DNA from: CAZKNJ01 sp964554185
GTDB taxonomy: Bacteria; 4484-113
Direction: 5' to 3'
NCBI GenBank assembly: GCA_964554185.1
Contig: CAZKNJ010000009.1
Coordinates: 1-64,000, forward strand
Length of the DNA: 64,000 nucleotides
The stretch's first letter is position 1; each line of letters opens with the position of its first letter. A program made the position numbers and the translations under genes. Below the pieces are notes generated by a model. It was not told the DNA's origin. It ran no database searches and saw nothing but the letters and a program-made list of their open reading frames with translations. Positions 42,535-51,751 of the stretch are shown here, in pieces.

Positions 42535-44874
42535 GTGACCTTACGCATCGTAACAGCCGTTATCATCATCGCTGCAGCACTCGGAGGCTGCGGTTACTGG
42601 TTTTACCACGCGGTTTACCCGCGGATGCTGACCTTTGAAGAGAAGGTCGATGGGGGCTTTCTGGAAGCGGCATATGGTCAGGCAAGAGTGGAGGTTCGCC
42701 GCGATCCGTGCAAGCGGACATATGGCCAGCTTGCGCGCATACTGCTGTTGCGCGGCAACATCGGCCGGGCCGACCTCATTGTGCGCGTAACCGGCGCAAG
42801 CGAGCCGCTGGTTGAGGAAGTTCGCGGCTTCCAGGCATCGGTGCTGCGCGAAGCCGAGGAAAGCGGTACGGTCAGCAACCGTTTTGCGCAGGGCGGGCTG
42901 GCGGAACTGAGGGGCTTCCCGGTCTATCAGGACCTCAAGTTCTTTGCGGGCTACCGCCTGGCGTTGCTGGGAGACTGGCGCGGGGCGCAAGACTATTTCC
43001 TGATGGCCGAGCGGGGCGGAGTGTCCCCCGAGCTGAGTCCCTACTTGAAGTACTATTTGGCGCGCGCACTGACGAAGTCCGCGGATACTAAGGACAGTAA
43101 GCGTGGGTATAGCCTACTGGGCAAGCTGACTGATCCGAAAGACCGGCACGGCCTGCAAGCGCGGGTGTGGCTGAACCTCCTGCAATCGGCCATCGCCAGC
43201 GACAATCCCGGCTTCTTCAATATGTACCTGATGCACATAGACCGGCTGCACAATTCCTGGGAGTACGCCAAGGCGGAGGTGGCGGTGGGCGACTACTTCC
43301 TTAGCCGTGACGACCCCATCAAAGCAGCCAAGGCTTGTGCGAGAGCGCTGGAGAACTACCCCGACAGCGCGAACACGCGGTTGTCAGCCGCCCAGGGCTT
43401 GCTGAAAGCGCTGACGGTGCTGAATGGCGATTTCCGCAGCCTGGAAGCGGAACTAGCTACTGCGGAATGTTCCAATATCCTCTACCGGTTCGCCGAGACA
43501 CTGGATCAGCCTAATGATCTTGCCGCAGCGGCAGAAACGCTGCGCGGGTCGCTGCGCAACGGCGCGAACAACAGCAGCCGCTTCCTGGCGATGGAGGCGC
43601 TTTCGCTGCTTTACCTGAAGCAAGGGCAAAAGGAGAAGCTGGAAGAGCTGCTGCTGCTGGAAAACCTCGCTCCGGCGCCGGAGAACGTGATTCAAACCTC
43701 ATACTTAAACAACGCCAGGCTGCTGGAGAAGACGGGGCAGACGCTGCAAGCCCGGGGGTATTACGAGAGCGCCGCGAAGCTTGAAGGGCCACGCCGGAGC
43801 GAAGCCCTGTTTGAGCACTACAGCCTGCTCAAGGAAAAGGCAGCTAGCCTTGACGGTTCGGCAGCCATTCGGCTGCTGACGGAAGTGGTGGAGGACGCGG
43901 AAAGCTCTAACCGGCTGAAGGCCTGCGAAGAGCTCATACCGCTGGCTATCGCGGCGGGCCGCACGGATACCGCCAAGCGGTCGATTGAGATTGCCGGCGA
44001 ACTGGACGACGCGCTGGCGCGGTTCTGGCGCATCTACCTGGCCGAGCACGGCGGGGACGCGAAAGAGGCGGAACGGCTGCGCTCGGAAATCATGGTTAGG
44101 GCCTTTAGCTACTACGAGCTGCAACCGCTGGGGAAGCTGGAGAAGAAGCGGATTGAGTGCAGGAGTGCGCCTTTCTACCTGGAAGACGAGACCGCAGCGG
44201 AATACCTGGTGGGGTTGTTCCTCACTGACCTGGCCTGCGAAGTGAGCGACGTTTCCCGACCGTATGAGCTTTCGGCGGTGCCAGCCGCCATCGTGCTGCG
44301 CAATTACGAGTTTGCTGAGAGTGTCAAGACCAGCAGCTGGTTCGCCACTGAAATGCTGGAACAGGGGCCGATGATGGATGGCGCGCTGACCAGCTACGCC
44401 CTGCGGCTGGCATATCCCCTTCCCTACAAAGACGAGGTGGCGCAGGCGGCGCAGCGTTACTCTGTCCCCGAAGAGCTTATATATGCGGTGATGAAGAAGG
44501 AGAGCAATTTTGACCCGATTGCCACCTCCAAGGCAGGAGCGAGGGGGCTGATGCAGCTTATGCCGGCAACCGCGGAGGTCTTCTCCCGCTTCCTGCTCCC
44601 GGAGCTGGCCGGCAGGCCGCTCGGTGATCCGTCCAAGAATGTACACCTGGGTGCATCGTACCTCGCGAGCCTGACCACGGCTTACCGGCAGCAGTATCTG
44701 GTACTATCGGCGTATAATGGCGGTCCAGGCAACTTGAACCGCTGGAGGCAGCAGGCCGTAACCGACGACCCGCTGGTCTTTCTGGAGATAATCCCGAACA
44801 GCGAAAACGAGGCTTTCGTCAAGAAAACCACGAAGTACGCGCTGATTTATCGCTATGTCTTGGCTGCAAACTAG
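42535..44874 (+). CDS. soluble-type lytic transglycosylase with TPR-like superhelix
   Basis: A protein of about 779 residues, anchored by an N-terminal helix (about 5-25). A very long alpha-helical, TPR-like region (about 50-600) is followed by a C-terminal SLT domain (about 630-770): YAVMKKESNFDPIATSKAGARGLMQLMPATAEVF with catalytic Glu656, then LSAYNGGPGNLNRW. This is the layout of E. coli Slt70. It cleaves peptidoglycan between MurNAc and GlcNAc to 1,6-anhydro products in the periplasm. The start is GTG 42535, 49 bp after alr, with no good Shine-Dalgarno. TACAAT at 42517-42522 could be a local promoter. Confidence 0.9.
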   Translation: MTLRIVTAVIIIAAALGGCGYWFYHAVYPRMLTFEEKVDGGFLEAAYGQARVEVRRDPCKRTYGQLARILLLRGNIGRADLIVRVTGASEPLVEEVRGFQASVLREAEESGTVSNRFAQGGLAELRGFPVYQDLKFFAGYRLALLGDWRGAQDYFLMAERGGVSPELSPYLKYYLARALTKSADTKDSKRGYSLLGKLTDPKDRHGLQARVWLNLLQSAIASDNPGFFNMYLMHIDRLHNSWEYAKAEVAVGDYFLSRDDPIKAAKACARALENYPDSANTRLSAAQGLLKALTVLNGDFRSLEAELATAECSNILYRFAETLDQPNDLAAAAETLRGSLRNGANNSSRFLAMEALSLLYLKQGQKEKLEELLLLENLAPAPENVIQTSYLNNARLLEKTGQTLQARGYYESAAKLEGPRRSEALFEHYSLLKEKAASLDGSAAIRLLTEVVEDAESSNRLKACEELIPLAIAAGRTDTAKRSIEIAGELDDALARFWRIYLAEHGGDAKEAERLRSEIMVRAFSYYELQPLGKLEKKRIECRSAPFYLEDETAAEYLVGLFLTDLACEVSDVSRPYELSAVPAAIVLRNYEFAESVKTSSWFATEMLEQGPMMDGALTSYALRLAYPLPYKDEVAQAAQRYSVPEELIYAVMKKESNFDPIATSKAGARGLMQLMPATAEVFSRFLLPELAGRPLGDPSKNVHLGASYLASLTTAYRQQYLVLSAYNGGPGNLNRWRQQAVTDDPLVFLEIIPNSENEAFVKKTTKYALIYRYVLAAN

Positions 44875-44896
44875 TGCCGTAAGGCGCGAAATGCGG

Positions 44897-44902
44897 TAGA
44901 AT
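44897..44902 (+). promoter_or_regulatory. possible -10 box before the TPR gene
   Basis: TAGAAT, 24 nt before the TTG at 44927. The leader contains GGAGGTG at 44913-44919. Confidence 0.35.
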
Positions 44903-44926
44903 GAGGCCACCTGGAGGTGTTTCCAC

Positions 44927-45322
44927 TTGGTCAATAATGTTGAGCTGTTCTCTGACGCGAAAGCCAGTACGGCCATGTCGCCCCGTGCCCGTGAGGATAG
45001 GCTGAAGCGCGCGAAGGAGAGATATGACGCGGAAACGAGTTCGCTGGAAGCGATGATCGCTTACGCTGACGCCCTCTTTGACAACCACCGCTTTGCCGAA
45101 GCGGAGGATGTTCTGCGAATGGCCACTACCGCCGACGACAGCAACACCGATATTCTGTACAACCTGGCATTTGTGTATGCGCTGAACGGCAAAGAGGACA
45201 AGGCCAGGGAGTCGTACCGCCGCGTGGTTGTGCTAAAGCCCGATACGGCGTTGGCCAAGAGCGCCGAGTATGAGCTGTGGAAAATGGGTGAGCAGATAGA
45301 CGCCCGGTGGCTGCGGAAGTAG
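44927..45322 (+). CDS. small TPR protein
   Basis: The 131-residue protein has two to three TPR-like repeats. Residues 52-66 read LEAMIAYADALFDNH, and 86-120 read DILYNLAFVYALNGKEDKARESYRRVVVLKPDTALAKSA. There is no signal peptide, so it is probably a cytoplasmic adaptor. The start is TTG with a strong GGAGGTG at 7-nt spacing, one of the clearest ribosome-binding sites here. The stop is 4 bp from the convergent fliW stop. A partner cannot be named. Confidence 0.8.
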   Translation: MVNNVELFSDAKASTAMSPRAREDRLKRAKERYDAETSSLEAMIAYADALFDNHRFAEAEDVLRMATTADDSNTDILYNLAFVYALNGKEDKARESYRRVVVLKPDTALAKSAEYELWKMGEQIDARWLRK

Positions 45323-45326
45323 CCGG

Positions 45327-45797
45327 CTATCCGGTCTCCGCCCTCGCTATATCATCCAGCAACTTGCTGAACAATGGATGGCGCGTGGTGTACCGCGGGT
45401 CGTCCAGCACCAGTTGCCGCCCCTTGCGTGTCTGCGAGTTGATGACCACCGGCCCGAGCAGGTTGGCCGACGAACGGATGAAATCCTCGTGGATGGTTAC
45501 AATAACGTAGACGCGGATGAGAGCCAGCTCTGCGTCAGAATTCAGCAGGCAGCGCACCTTGTCCAGACTGATTTCGTAATCGGGGAAGAACAAGAACGGG
45601 TCAACCACGAAAAACGAGAGGTCGGCGCTTTCCAGGCTGACCAGCCACATGAAGGGCTCCAAGTCGGCGTCCTTGTGCACGATGAACTGCTTGTACTCCG
45701 GGAAGCCGACCATGCCGTGCGGGAAGGTGAGGATGTCCTCCATTGTGTATTCCAGTAGGCCGAGTCGGTTGCTTCTAACCCGCACGTAATTCCCCAA
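45327..45797 (-). CDS. fliW: flagellar assembly factor FliW
   Basis: FliW binds flagellin and antagonises CsrA to couple flagellin synthesis to export. The protein of about 156 residues has the family core EYTMEDILTFPHGMVGFPEYKQFIVH, then SADLSFFVVDPFLFFPDYEISL and VYVIVTIHEDFIRSSANLLGPVVINSQTRKGRQLVLDDPRY. The start is uncertain. TTG 45797 gives the length stated but lies only 5 nt from the sigma-28 -10 box; GTG 45785 is the other choice. No csrA or flagellin gene is found next to it, unlike Bacillus. Confidence 0.92.
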   Translation of the reverse strand: MGNYVRVRSNRLGLLEYTMEDILTFPHGMVGFPEYKQFIVHKDADLEPFMWLVSLESADLSFFVVDPFLFFPDYEISLDKVRCLLNSDAELALIRVYVIVTIHEDFIRSSANLLGPVVINSQTRKGRQLVLDDPRYTTRHPLFSKLLDDIARAETG

Positions 45798-45802
45798 TGT
45801 AT

Positions 45803-45829
45803 TTATCGGTCGGCAGCGACTTCATTTGA
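45803..45829 (-). promoter_or_regulatory. sigma-28 (FliA) type promoter of fliW
   Basis: On the minus strand TCAA, a 15-nt spacer and ACCGATAA, against the consensus TAAA-N15-GCCGATAA. It lies in the 80-bp gap between the DUF6470 gene and fliW. Confidence 0.5.
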
Positions 45830-45877
45830 GCCGTCGCGCGCAGTGAACAAGCTATAAGGTAGGCAATTATCATCGCG

Positions 45878-46330
45878 TCAGGCGCTCCTTGAGTTAGCCC
45901 CGAAACCGCTGATGTATGAGATACCCACGGACGATGGCGTGTAGTCAATCCACAGCCCTCCGCTCCTGATGGCGATGCTGGGACGGGACTTCGGGATTAG
46001 ATCAACATTGAAGTACTTGTCCCGCAGATCCAACATTGTCCGCTCGTAGGACAGCTCGGCGAACGCATTCCCGGGCTCGTACGCCTGAGCCATTCGCTCT
46101 CCGGCGGCTACGGTGTCCGAGATACCCTTGGCGACCTGAGCCTGAGCGAACTCGGCGTCCTTCCGCGCCTGCGCGACCGCTTTCTCATAACCCATCTCGG
46201 AGCGCAGCTTGGTGCAGTCCACCTCGATCTGAGGCAGCTCTCGTTGCAGCTCCAACCGGCCGCGCTCGGTGTGGATGGCGAGCCGGCCGCCCATGAAACC
46301 ACCTGAGGTTGTCGCCGACAGGTCAATCAT
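45878..46330 (-). CDS. DUF6470 family protein (YviE-like)
   Basis: The 150-residue protein has the DUF6470 pattern: an N-terminal beta segment GRLAIHTERGRLELQRELPQIEVDCTKLRSEMG (about 15-47), then a helix with EKAVAQARKDAEFAQAQVAKGISDTVAAGERMAQ. The C-terminal part is DLIPKSRPSIAIRSGGLWIDYTPSSVGISY. In Bacillus the homologue YviE lies between flgL and fliW, exactly the place seen here (6 bp after flgL). The molecular role is not known; gene order suggests a function in late flagellar assembly. Confidence 0.82.
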   Translation of the reverse strand: MIDLSATTSGGFMGGRLAIHTERGRLELQRELPQIEVDCTKLRSEMGYEKAVAQARKDAEFAQAQVAKGISDTVAAGERMAQAYEPGNAFAELSYERTMLDLRDKYFNVDLIPKSRPSIAIRSGGLWIDYTPSSVGISYISGFGANSRSA

Positions 46331-46336
46331 CGCGAG

Positions 46337-49042
46337 TTACCGCAAGTAATCAAACAACGAGGGCGGAAGCAGCTGCGCACCCACGCCCAGCGACGCGTTC
46401 AATACATTCTCCAGCGTCTTGAGCTCGGTGATGATGCGTGCCATGTCCACATCGTCGTTGCTGGATTTCAGCTCGGTGAGATTCTGGATAATCCCTTCGT
46501 TCTGGGTTTGTGTTCTCTCCAGCCGGTTGGTACGCGAGCCCACCTGCGCCTGGGCGGAGAGGATGGTCTCTATGCCGGTGTCCAGGTTCGTTAGCCGGTC
46601 GTCCAGGTTGATAAACCGCTCGTCCTCACCGAGGCTCAGGCTGCGCATCTCCCCCTGCGGCACCAGATTGCCGGACACGCCGGCAAAGGCGCTATTAAAC
46701 GCGTCCACCGGGTTTCCCGCAGGGTCTTCCGCCATCACCGAGATGCCCGTCACGGTCGCGGTGGTTGTGTTGGAGATATAGAAAGAGCCGTCAGCGCCCA
46801 GCCGAGCCTCAATGCCCGCACCGAGCCTGCGCTCCAGCTCATCGGCGAGCTCTTCGCAGGTGGTGAACCGGCGCACTATGAAATCGCTGCTGACACCCGC
46901 GGCGGTGATGGTTATCTTGCTGCCCGGAAACAGACCCAGCGGTTTGCCAGAAGCATCAAGCATATCAACCAGCTTGCTGTCGCGATCCGCATAGCCCAGC
47001 AGCGCGTCGCGGATGCGTATCATCGTGTCCACGATGTTGTCGGGCAGCTCAATCTTCCCCTGGCCGTCGGCGCTGCCCGCGCCGGGCACCGTGGATCCGC
47101 CAAGCCCCAGCCCCGCGAGCGTTCCCACCGCCACATCCGCTACTACCAGGTCATCAGCCTGAACCCGGCTGCCGGTCGCGACGGTTTCCAAGATGATGTT
47201 GCCGAAGCCGTCGTCCCGGGCCTGCACCGTGCCGCGCAGCACGTTGTTCAGGTTAATCTGGTTGTTCAGCTCATTGGTGATGGAGTTGATGGTGGCGTAG
47301 GCACCGGGGGTGAGCGTTATCGTCTGCGGTGGGGGGTTGGTTCCATCAAGGCTGGCGCCCGCCCCCAGGTCAATGGTGAACTGGTCGTTGACGCCCGCAG
47401 TGATAATGACGCCTGGCGGGAAGCTGACGGTGCCCTGGATGTAAGCCGGCCTGGGCGTGTCCGAGAGCCCCAGTGACGCCAGAGTCCCCGCGGCAGCGTC
47501 GGATATCGCCAGATCAGAACCGAGTACGTCAATGCCCTTCTTGTAGGTCTCCAGGCGCAGGCGTCCACCGTCATTGCGGGCGCGAATGAGTCCAGTAAGC
47601 TCCGGGCTGCGATCTATCTGCTCGTTGATGCTCTGCACCAGGCCGTCGATGTTGACCGCAACGGTTGCGTCTATGTTGATCTCAACCGCAGCGGGATCAT
47701 AGGCCTTGTCGCCGCGCCAGACGCTCGGTCCCAGGTCAATGACGAAACGGTCATTGCCGTCAGTGCCGGCGAAGTCCGCGAGATCCGGCCCTCCCGCCGC
47801 CGTCAGGCCCAGCACCACCGACGCCGTGTCTGTCTCGCCCAGGTCGCTCATGCCGCCAAGCTGGAAGTCGGCGGTGGAAACCGTGCTGTTTTGTACGAAA
47901 GTCTCCAGCTGCAGGAAGCCGCCGCCATCGGTGACCATGACCTTGTCCTCTCCGAAGGCGCCATCGATGCGCGCCTGCAGCTCCGCGGCAATCTCGGCCA
48001 CTGAGTTGTAGGCCTGGTGGGTGAGCTTGATTGCCTTGCTCTCGTTAGCCCCCTGGTTGGCGTTTGGCCCCAGGCGCACTACCAGCGTGTCGTTGGTGGC
48101 GTTGACTGTAAGCGGGGTGCCCAGCGCGCCTCCAATGTGGATAGCGCCGGTGGAATCAATCAGCGGCAGCGCGGGCGCGGTGCGCGCGAGGTTGAACGCG
48201 CCCTGCGGCAGAATCCCCATGTCTTCCAGGACGGTGCCGGACTGGTCGGAAACCTCAATCGGCTCGCTGGAATTCAGCGACTCCAGTTTCAGCACGAAGT
48301 TGCGGTCAATGCGGGCGTAAATCTCGGCAGCTGGATCAGCGTTTATCTTGTCTCTGACGGTAGTCAGCGTGTCGTTCGCGTCAATCAAGAAGCTGCGGCC
48401 GTTAATGATGATGGTGCCGGCAAAGCCCAGCGGCCCGCCACCAAGCTGCTTGCTGGTAAGAGTGTAGGTCTTCTCCAGGTAGACGTCCTTGCCGTTCAGG
48501 TTCACATACAGGTCCTGACCGACCTGGATGTTACGGTCGATCTGCCCGGTGTCTCCGCGGAAGGTCACAGAGGACATGTGGGACGAGCCGGTCTCGTAGT
48601 TGAAATCGAAGGTCTTGGTCAGTGTCTCCCAGCCGGAGAAGATGTAGTTTCCGCGGAAATTGGAGTTGCCCAGCGCAGTGACGCTCTCCAGCAGCTGATT
48701 GATTTCCAGGGCGAGGGCGCCCCGATCATCGCGCGTGAGATAAGTACTGGCGCCTTGAACCGTCAGCTCGCGCACGCGCTGAATCTGCTGGTTGGTGTCC
48801 GACAACGCGGTCTCGGTGAAGGACAGGCGCGATGTGCCGTCTTCTATGTTGCGGTTGTACTGGTTGAGAAACGCCAGGACGCTGTCAAGGTTCATACTGG
48901 TGGCCACCGCCGCCGGCGCGTCCTGCGGCCGGCTGAACTTCTTCCCGGTGGCGGTCTGATGCTGAAGCTCGGCCAGCCGCTGCTGCACCAAGCTCAGGTC
49001 ACGCAGGAAGTTCTCCATCAGCAAACCACTGGTTACTCGCAT
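46337..49042 (-). CDS. flgL: hook-filament junction protein FlgL (HAP3) with very large central insertion
   Basis: FlgL joins hook and filament. The conserved terminal helices are present: N-terminal MRVTSGLLMENFLRDLSLVQQRLAELQHQTATGKKFSRPQDAP (1-43) with LSFTETALSDTNQQIQRVRELTVQGA, and C-terminal NLTELKSSNDDVDMARIITELKTLENVLNASLGVGAQLLPPSLFDYLR. Between about 190 and 790 lie several repeats of a flagellin-IN-like beta module, each with a stretch such as DQFTIDLGAG, TLTPGAYATI and LASLGL. With 901 residues it is about three times the usual length (about 300). It begins 3 bp after flgK with GGAGG at 7 nt. Confidence 0.93.
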   Translation of the reverse strand: MRVTSGLLMENFLRDLSLVQQRLAELQHQTATGKKFSRPQDAPAAVATSMNLDSVLAFLNQYNRNIEDGTSRLSFTETALSDTNQQIQRVRELTVQGASTYLTRDDRGALALEINQLLESVTALGNSNFRGNYIFSGWETLTKTFDFNYETGSSHMSSVTFRGDTGQIDRNIQVGQDLYVNLNGKDVYLEKTYTLTSKQLGGGPLGFAGTIIINGRSFLIDANDTLTTVRDKINADPAAEIYARIDRNFVLKLESLNSSEPIEVSDQSGTVLEDMGILPQGAFNLARTAPALPLIDSTGAIHIGGALGTPLTVNATNDTLVVRLGPNANQGANESKAIKLTHQAYNSVAEIAAELQARIDGAFGEDKVMVTDGGGFLQLETFVQNSTVSTADFQLGGMSDLGETDTASVVLGLTAAGGPDLADFAGTDGNDRFVIDLGPSVWRGDKAYDPAAVEINIDATVAVNIDGLVQSINEQIDRSPELTGLIRARNDGGRLRLETYKKGIDVLGSDLAISDAAAGTLASLGLSDTPRPAYIQGTVSFPPGVIITAGVNDQFTIDLGAGASLDGTNPPPQTITLTPGAYATINSITNELNNQINLNNVLRGTVQARDDGFGNIILETVATGSRVQADDLVVADVAVGTLAGLGLGGSTVPGAGSADGQGKIELPDNIVDTMIRIRDALLGYADRDSKLVDMLDASGKPLGLFPGSKITITAAGVSSDFIVRRFTTCEELADELERRLGAGIEARLGADGSFYISNTTTATVTGISVMAEDPAGNPVDAFNSAFAGVSGNLVPQGEMRSLSLGEDERFINLDDRLTNLDTGIETILSAQAQVGSRTNRLERTQTQNEGIIQNLTELKSSNDDVDMARIITELKTLENVLNASLGVGAQLLPPSLFDYLR

Positions 49043-49045
49043 CTC

Positions 49046-50851
49046 TTATCCTCCGGCCGCTCCCACGAGATTGACAATCACGTCAAGGATGTCGTCTATC
49101 GTCGTTATGGCACGGGCGGACGCCGTAAAAGCCTTCTGGTAACGGATCAGGTTCACTGCTTCTTCGTCCAGCGACACACCGGACACGGATTCCCGCCGTG
49201 CCTTGACCTCGTCCAGCACCTGCTGCTGCGCCTGCCGACTGCTCACCATCACCGCGCCGTCCGCCCCCAGGATGGAAATCAGCCCCTGGTAGTACTCGCT
49301 GAAAGTGGCCTTGAGGAAGCCGTCCTTCTCATTCTTCAAGTCAGCGATGGCAAGCGCGGTGCGGTTATCCCCGGGCCCACCCATCTGACCAGAGCCATCG
49401 TCCGCGGCGGCGGCGATGGCTTGCAGGCTGGAGAGGATGCTGGGAGACAGGCCGAACGCCTTCAACGAGCCACCGTACTCGGCAGAGCCCAGGAGCTGCT
49501 GCTGCTGATCAGGATCCAAGCCGGCGAGCTCAAAGAAGTTGCAGGTTCCGTCCTTGATATTGATGCGCTCATCGGCGCTGACCGGGTTCATCTTCTCCAC
49601 CACTATGCGGGGGAATCCCAGCGTAGTGTCGAGCGAAAAGCGCAGATCGGGAGTGGCCGAGTTCATCCGATCAAGCAGCTCGCCCAACGTCAGCGCAGTA
49701 CCGGGCCGCACTTCCTCCGGCGAGACCTCCACCCGCACGCCTTCAAGGAAGAAATCACCGTAAACTACACCCAACTCGTCCAGCGTGGTATCCAGCGTCG
49801 TGCCTGACGCCAGCGGCTTCAGTCCATCCAGCTTCCATGTCCCGAAATCGTTGAAGAACGGGCGATTGCTGTTGCCGTCAAGACCGAAGCCCTCCAAGTG
49901 CATCATGTTGATCCGGTTCGCGAGGGTCGTTACCAAAGTACCGAACTCGTCGCGGAAAGCCGGGATGTACTGGTCACGCAAGTTGACCAGGCCGAGCAAC
50001 TCGCCATCGGTCAGCGGCGCCGCCACCTTGGACTTGGTGAAGCGCAGCATCGGCCGCTCGGTTTCGGTTTCACTCATCCCCAGCTCCAGCTGGTCGAAGA
50101 AGCCGTCCTGGACAATCGGGTGTCCCATCAGGTAGACGGATACGCCGCCGTCCGGAGTATCTTCCGTGCGCACGTTGATCATCTTGGACATCTCGCGCAC
50201 GAGCTGGTCGCGGGAATCCTTCAGGTCGTTAGCGTTCTGGTTGCCCCCGCCGGTTTCAATCTGGATTATCTGCTCGTTCAGGCTCGCGATTTCGCGGGCA
50301 AGGCTGTTGACCTCGGTAATCTTGGTCTCCAGCTGGTCGTTGATGTTCTTTACTTCCAGATCCAGCTTGCGGGCCGCTTCGTTCACGAAGCCGGTGAGCG
50401 AGCGGGTAACCTCCACCAGGTTGGTGCGCGCGGAGAGGCTCTCGGGCGAATTGGACATGTCCTCCCAGGCGTCAAAGAACTCGGACAGCAGCTGGTTGAA
50501 CCCGTAGTCGCTGGGATCGGCGAAGATGTTCTCAATGCGCCGGAGCCCGTCATCTACAACCTCATAGCGCCCCAAGGTGCTGCCTTCTTTGAGCAACTGG
50601 GACTCGATGAACTCGTCGCGGATGCGGGTGATGCTCTTGATCTCTACGCCGGTTCCGATGGTGCCGGGCTTGAGAGTGACTCCGATACCGGGGAACGTCA
50701 GAGGGAAGCTGGCCTTCAGGTCGACCCGCTGGCGGGTGTAGCCCTCGGTGTTGGCGTTGGCGATGTTATGGGAAACAGTATCCAGCGCCCCACGGGCGGC
50801 TAGCACGCCCTTCTTGGCTATTTCCAGACCCAGAAATGTCCCTCGTATCAT
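49046..50851 (-). CDS. flgK: hook-associated protein FlgK (HAP1)
   Basis: The hook-filament junction protein has 601 residues. The N-terminal rod/hook signature is LGLEIAKKGVLAARGALDTVSHNIANANTEGYTRQRVDL (about 7-45), and the C-terminal helix ends with ARRESVSGVSLDEEAVNLIRYQKAFTASARAITTIDDILDVIVNLVG. The middle holds the variable exposed domains. GAGGAG lies 6 nt before the ATG. It follows flgN after 10 bp and precedes flgL after 3 bp, so all are likely on one message. Confidence 0.95.
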   Translation of the reverse strand: MIRGTFLGLEIAKKGVLAARGALDTVSHNIANANTEGYTRQRVDLKASFPLTFPGIGVTLKPGTIGTGVEIKSITRIRDEFIESQLLKEGSTLGRYEVVDDGLRRIENIFADPSDYGFNQLLSEFFDAWEDMSNSPESLSARTNLVEVTRSLTGFVNEAARKLDLEVKNINDQLETKITEVNSLAREIASLNEQIIQIETGGGNQNANDLKDSRDQLVREMSKMINVRTEDTPDGGVSVYLMGHPIVQDGFFDQLELGMSETETERPMLRFTKSKVAAPLTDGELLGLVNLRDQYIPAFRDEFGTLVTTLANRINMMHLEGFGLDGNSNRPFFNDFGTWKLDGLKPLASGTTLDTTLDELGVVYGDFFLEGVRVEVSPEEVRPGTALTLGELLDRMNSATPDLRFSLDTTLGFPRIVVEKMNPVSADERINIKDGTCNFFELAGLDPDQQQQLLGSAEYGGSLKAFGLSPSILSSLQAIAAAADDGSGQMGGPGDNRTALAIADLKNEKDGFLKATFSEYYQGLISILGADGAVMVSSRQAQQQVLDEVKARRESVSGVSLDEEAVNLIRYQKAFTASARAITTIDDILDVIVNLVGAAGG

Positions 50852-50861
50852 CCTTAGCTCC

Positions 50862-51356
50862 TCAGAAGCGGTGGTCTACCAGGTGTCTTTGGGCAGAGCC
50901 GACGGGGACGCCGCCGTAGCCCGACGATTCCTCAACGCCCAGCAGCAACCTGAAGACAGCATTGATGTAGGTGTTCAGGCTGTTGAGCAGAGCGTTGTTG
51001 GTGGTGGTCAGTTCGGCGGTCCGCGCCGTGGATTCCCGAAGTTGCCGCGCCAAGGAAGAGAACTCATCCGCCCGCGCCGCGCCAATGTGGTCCGCCGCAG
51101 CGGACAAGAGAGGCTGAAGCCGCAACTCGCCGCCAACGCCGACTTCGCGGGAAAGCGCCGCAAGCTCGCCGCGCAAGTCCAGCTCGCATCGACGAAGGTC
51201 AAAGGCGAGCTTCTCCTGCTCGGGGGCAAGCTGCGCAAGCCGTTCATAATCGCAGCCGACGAGCGCCGTCACTCCGTCTTCAAGCGCCGCGTTCAGCCGC
51301 ACGGAAAGGTCCAGACAGTTGGACAGCCCGGTTTTAACTCTCGATAAGGTCGTCAA
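50862..51356 (-). CDS. flgN: FlgN-type export chaperone for FlgK/FlgL
   Basis: An all-helical protein of about 164 residues in the FlgN position. The C-terminal helix ELTTTNNALLNSLNTYINAVFRLLLGVEESSGYGG is the part most typical of FlgN, which binds FlgK and FlgL before export. TTG 51356 has GGAGG 6 nt upstream and overlaps the end of flgM by 23 nt. A longer frame from TTG 51371 is possible but has no ribosome-binding site. Recognition rests mainly on helix pattern and gene order. Confidence 0.75.
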   Translation of the reverse strand: MTTLSRVKTGLSNCLDLSVRLNAALEDGVTALVGCDYERLAQLAPEQEKLAFDLRRCELDLRGELAALSREVGVGGELRLQPLLSAAADHIGAARADEFSSLARQLRESTARTAELTTTNNALLNSLNTYINAVFRLLLGVEESSGYGGVPVGSAQRHLVDHRF

Positions 51357-51639
51357 ACACGCCCTCCGCAATCATCTTCTCGGCCAAGGCACGCTCATCA
51401 ACGGTGATTTCACCTTTTTCGTAGAGCGCCTTTAGCTCAGTGATGCGGGCGGATCGTTCTTTGGCAAAACTCTCCCTGAGGACGTGGTCGAAAGCCACCT
51501 GGCCGCGGTCGCTAATCTCGACCGTATCTCCAGCCTTCCTGGCCTTCCGTTCAAGTTCAACGGCTCCCTTCCCCTCCTTCAGATGCAGGCGGGCGAGGGA
51601 CAAGATCGCATTGATATCAGGAATCTTCATCGCCGTCAC
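51334..51639 (-). CDS. flgM: anti-sigma-28 factor FlgM
   Basis: FlgM holds sigma-28 inactive until the hook is complete and is then exported. The 101-residue protein has VEISDRGQVAFDHVLR (about 40-55), ERSARITELKALYEKGEITVDERALAEKMIAEGVFDDL (about 61-98), the C-terminal sigma-binding helices of the family. The N-terminal half is charged and probably disordered, as in other FlgM. GTG 51639 and ATG 51630 are both possible starts. A sigma-28-like site lies upstream (51714-51741), giving autoregulation. Confidence 0.88.
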   Translation of the reverse strand: MTAMKIPDINAILSLARLHLKEGKGAVELERKARKAGDTVEISDRGQVAFDHVLRESFAKERSARITELKALYEKGEITVDERALAEKMIAEGVFDDLIES

Positions 51640-51713
51640 TTGACTCCAGAAATGGTATCACACCTCCCGTTCGTTGTGCGGCGCAGGCCGTGCGGGCCGC
51701 TCCGCCGTTAACT

Positions 51714-51741
51714 ATATCGGCAGGATGCAGTGGTGGCTTTA
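51714..51741 (-). promoter_or_regulatory. sigma-28 type promoter of flgM
   Basis: On the minus strand TAAA (51738-51741), a 16-nt spacer and GCCGATAT (51714-51721), 7 of 8 bases of the consensus GCCGATAA. It lies in the 112-bp gap between flgJ and flgM. The 16-nt spacer is one longer than the usual 15. Confidence 0.45.
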
Positions 51742-51751
51742 GCGTAGCGCG

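Noticed and set aside
48017..49807. 596-codon open frame on the plus strand
   Set aside because: It covers flgL and flgK on the other strand, which carry conserved terminal helices. The translation is rich in Gly, Arg, His and Val as expected for an antisense shadow.
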